DNA from: Owenia fusiformis
Taxonomy: Eukaryota > Annelida > Polychaeta > Sabellida > Oweniidae
Direction: 5' to 3'
NCBI GenBank assembly: GCA_903813345.2
Contig: CAIIXF020000007.1
Coordinates: 9,927,730-9,991,729, forward strand
DNA: 64,000 nucleotides
Shown: positions 62,614 to 64,000 of the stretch, piece by piece
Numbering within the stretch: position 1 is the stretch's first letter
How the letters are laid out: every line of letters begins with the position of its first letter
The notes under the pieces: model-generated
Seen by the model: the letters and a program-made list of their open reading frames with translations, nothing else
The model's database searches: none
Told to the model about the DNA's origin: nothing
Made by a program: the position numbers and the translations under genes

Positions 62614-62617
62614 TTAA

Positions 62618-64000
62618 CAGCAAGAGGAAAACCCCCCAGAGATTTATTGATGACAGACATATTACATCGCCAATCTCAAACTGCATCAAACAGCGCTGTA
62701 AAAACAGTACTGCACATCGCTGTTTTCTAAAACAGTGCTGTACTACGCTGCAAGCCCGGCTGCAAGATGATGTTGCGGATTGGGGGTGTACGTCTCTTGC
62801 GTACCACACTCGTTTGCCAAATTGTAACCTGTTAGTTTTCGAATATAATATATCGTTGTGATATTTTAGGTCAAGGTGCATGTTCGGAATTTTGCAGCAA
62901 CCCTCAATAGCAGCATAGCCGTAGCCAGCGGGGGTTCGGTGGGTTCGAACGAACCCCCGGTCAATTTACAGGGTAGCAAGATCTCGAGGACAATATTTCT
63001 AAAATGTTTGATATTATTTTGATATTATTTGCAAAATAAACAAACCGGTTATTGTTTTGTAAATTTCGCCATGACAATATTGTGCAGTTAAATTTTCTTT
63101 CAAATCAGACCTAAATTAGAAGGTTAAATGAAGGTAAACGTATTGCTCGTCCCATTCGCCTTCAAAACCTTACACAATTTTGAAAATTTTAAAAGCGTTC
63201 ATTTACGATAATTTGAAATGTAGCCGTTAAGCAATTGTGACGTCATAAATGCAAATGTTCCATTGAATAAATTGTGAAATTTAAGTGGTATTTTGATCAT
63301 TATTTCAAAAGTTATCTCAATTTCAATGAGCCCCGTAAGCGTAAAGTGTTACGTCTTACAGCGTATTTGACGATGTCGGAGTATATTTAACTTTAAAAAT
63401 GTGTTGGATCCCATCAAAATTTTGAAGGAAAAATAATTTCATTGAAATGTGATTAAAAAATACTTCAAAATGATATGTAAAACACATAGTTGGCTTTTTA
63501 AATAAGGCAGAGATTAACGTTCAAAGCTGAGATAAGCCCGCATTTCCCGAATTGTCCCCAGGTCCGTGCACGTCATATATATCATTTATAAACACAGGCA
63601 TTTGTTCAAATTTATTCATTCTTTCTTTTGTTCTGTATTTATTTACCCATCACTTTTCAAAAGAAGATCAATCATTGCAAAAAATGATTTTGTTTTTTCA
63701 GATACACTTCACTCATCTAAGAGATTGTATAGAATTCAAATTGTTATCGTTCCAGTTTACTTGCTCTCCATTTTCATGTTAATGTCATGATATGTTTAGC
63801 GAATAAATTATATAATAAAAAAACATTGAAAAATCTTACATGGTATCAATCTTTAAATAATGAAGGCCTAATTTGTTATCAAGCCGTCTGAACTTAACAA
63901 AATAACAGTCGCTTGTATTTATATATGATTTATATCCACTAAAACGTTTTTTTTATCAATTGCGGTTGATCTGCTCCTCCGGGGGACTTACCACTGAGCT
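62618..64000. other. Presumed first intron of the divergent gene
   Basis: No exon, RNA gene or clear repeat recognised. GTAGCCAGCGGGGGTTCGGT followed by GGGTTCGAACGAACCCCC near 62920-62958 is a dyad that may be a transposon terminus. Confidence 0.4.

Noticed and set aside
61742-62730. Two open frames with the same protein start (MEIVKLTGG...) on opposite strands
   Set aside because: They are mirror images produced by the arms of the TTAA MITE, with no domain and no independent support.

Overview
The window is nuclear DNA of a metazoan. It holds widely spaced genes with GT-AG introns at animal-type positions, very AT-rich introns and intergenic DNA, and many nested transposable elements. The transposon mix (Tx1/L1-type LINE, Gmr1-type Ty3/gypsy, tRNA-headed SINE, numerous foldback MITEs) and gene set fit a marine invertebrate, lophotrochozoan or invertebrate deuterostome. 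I cannot name the phylum with confidence. I found no bacterial or organellar features.

Layout. (1) 1-13.8 kb, minus strand: an HDGF/LEDGF-family chromatin reader with an N-terminal PWWP domain, charged linkers and a C-terminal integrase-binding domain. The 3' end lies off the left edge. Two alternative start exons encode different PWWP N-termini, and one intron carries a 5'-truncated LINE with a perfect 19-bp target-site duplication. (2) 14-19.6 kb: intergenic DNA with a SINE split by a MITE, promoter-like motifs (CRE, E-box, ZNF143-like) and a three-level nest of transposons. (3) 19.6-27.3 kb, plus strand: a complete NDUFS1 gene (complex I 75-kDa subunit), 15 coding exons, 722 aa, all Fe-S ligands present. 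(4) 28.4-29.0 kb, minus strand: a two-exon gene for a 126-aa membrane-anchored coiled-coil protein with a cysteine knuckle, tail-to-tail with NDUFS1. (5) 30.4-42.0 kb: a long inverted-repeat DNA element with decayed coding sequence, interrupted by an apparently intact 7.1-kb LTR retrotransposon. The polyprotein order is Gag-PR-INT-RT-RH (Gmr1 type), the LTRs look identical and the primer site matches tRNA-Pro. (6) 42.5-61.5 kb, minus strand: a complete HCN-like cyclic-nucleotide-gated channel gene, 13 coding exons, 650 aa. A separate three-exon gene for a secreted cysteine-rich protein sits in its fifth intron. (7) 61.6 kb onward, plus strand: the first coding exon of a divergent, unrecognised gene, then a 758-bp TTAA-flanked foldback MITE.

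The most interesting signal is in the channel gene. The exon encoding pore helix, selectivity filter and S6 is present twice in tandem (46837-47061 and 46575-46799). Both copies are exactly 225 nt with the same 0/0 phase and are about half identical in protein. One has a GYG filter, the other GFG. Only 37 nt separate them, probably too short to be spliced as an intron, which would enforce mutually exclusive use. The start exon of the LEDGF-like gene is also duplicated, so two genes in one window show exon-duplication-based protein switching.

Exon boundaries were read by eye from splice consensus, phase continuity and family similarity. No transcript data or database search was available.
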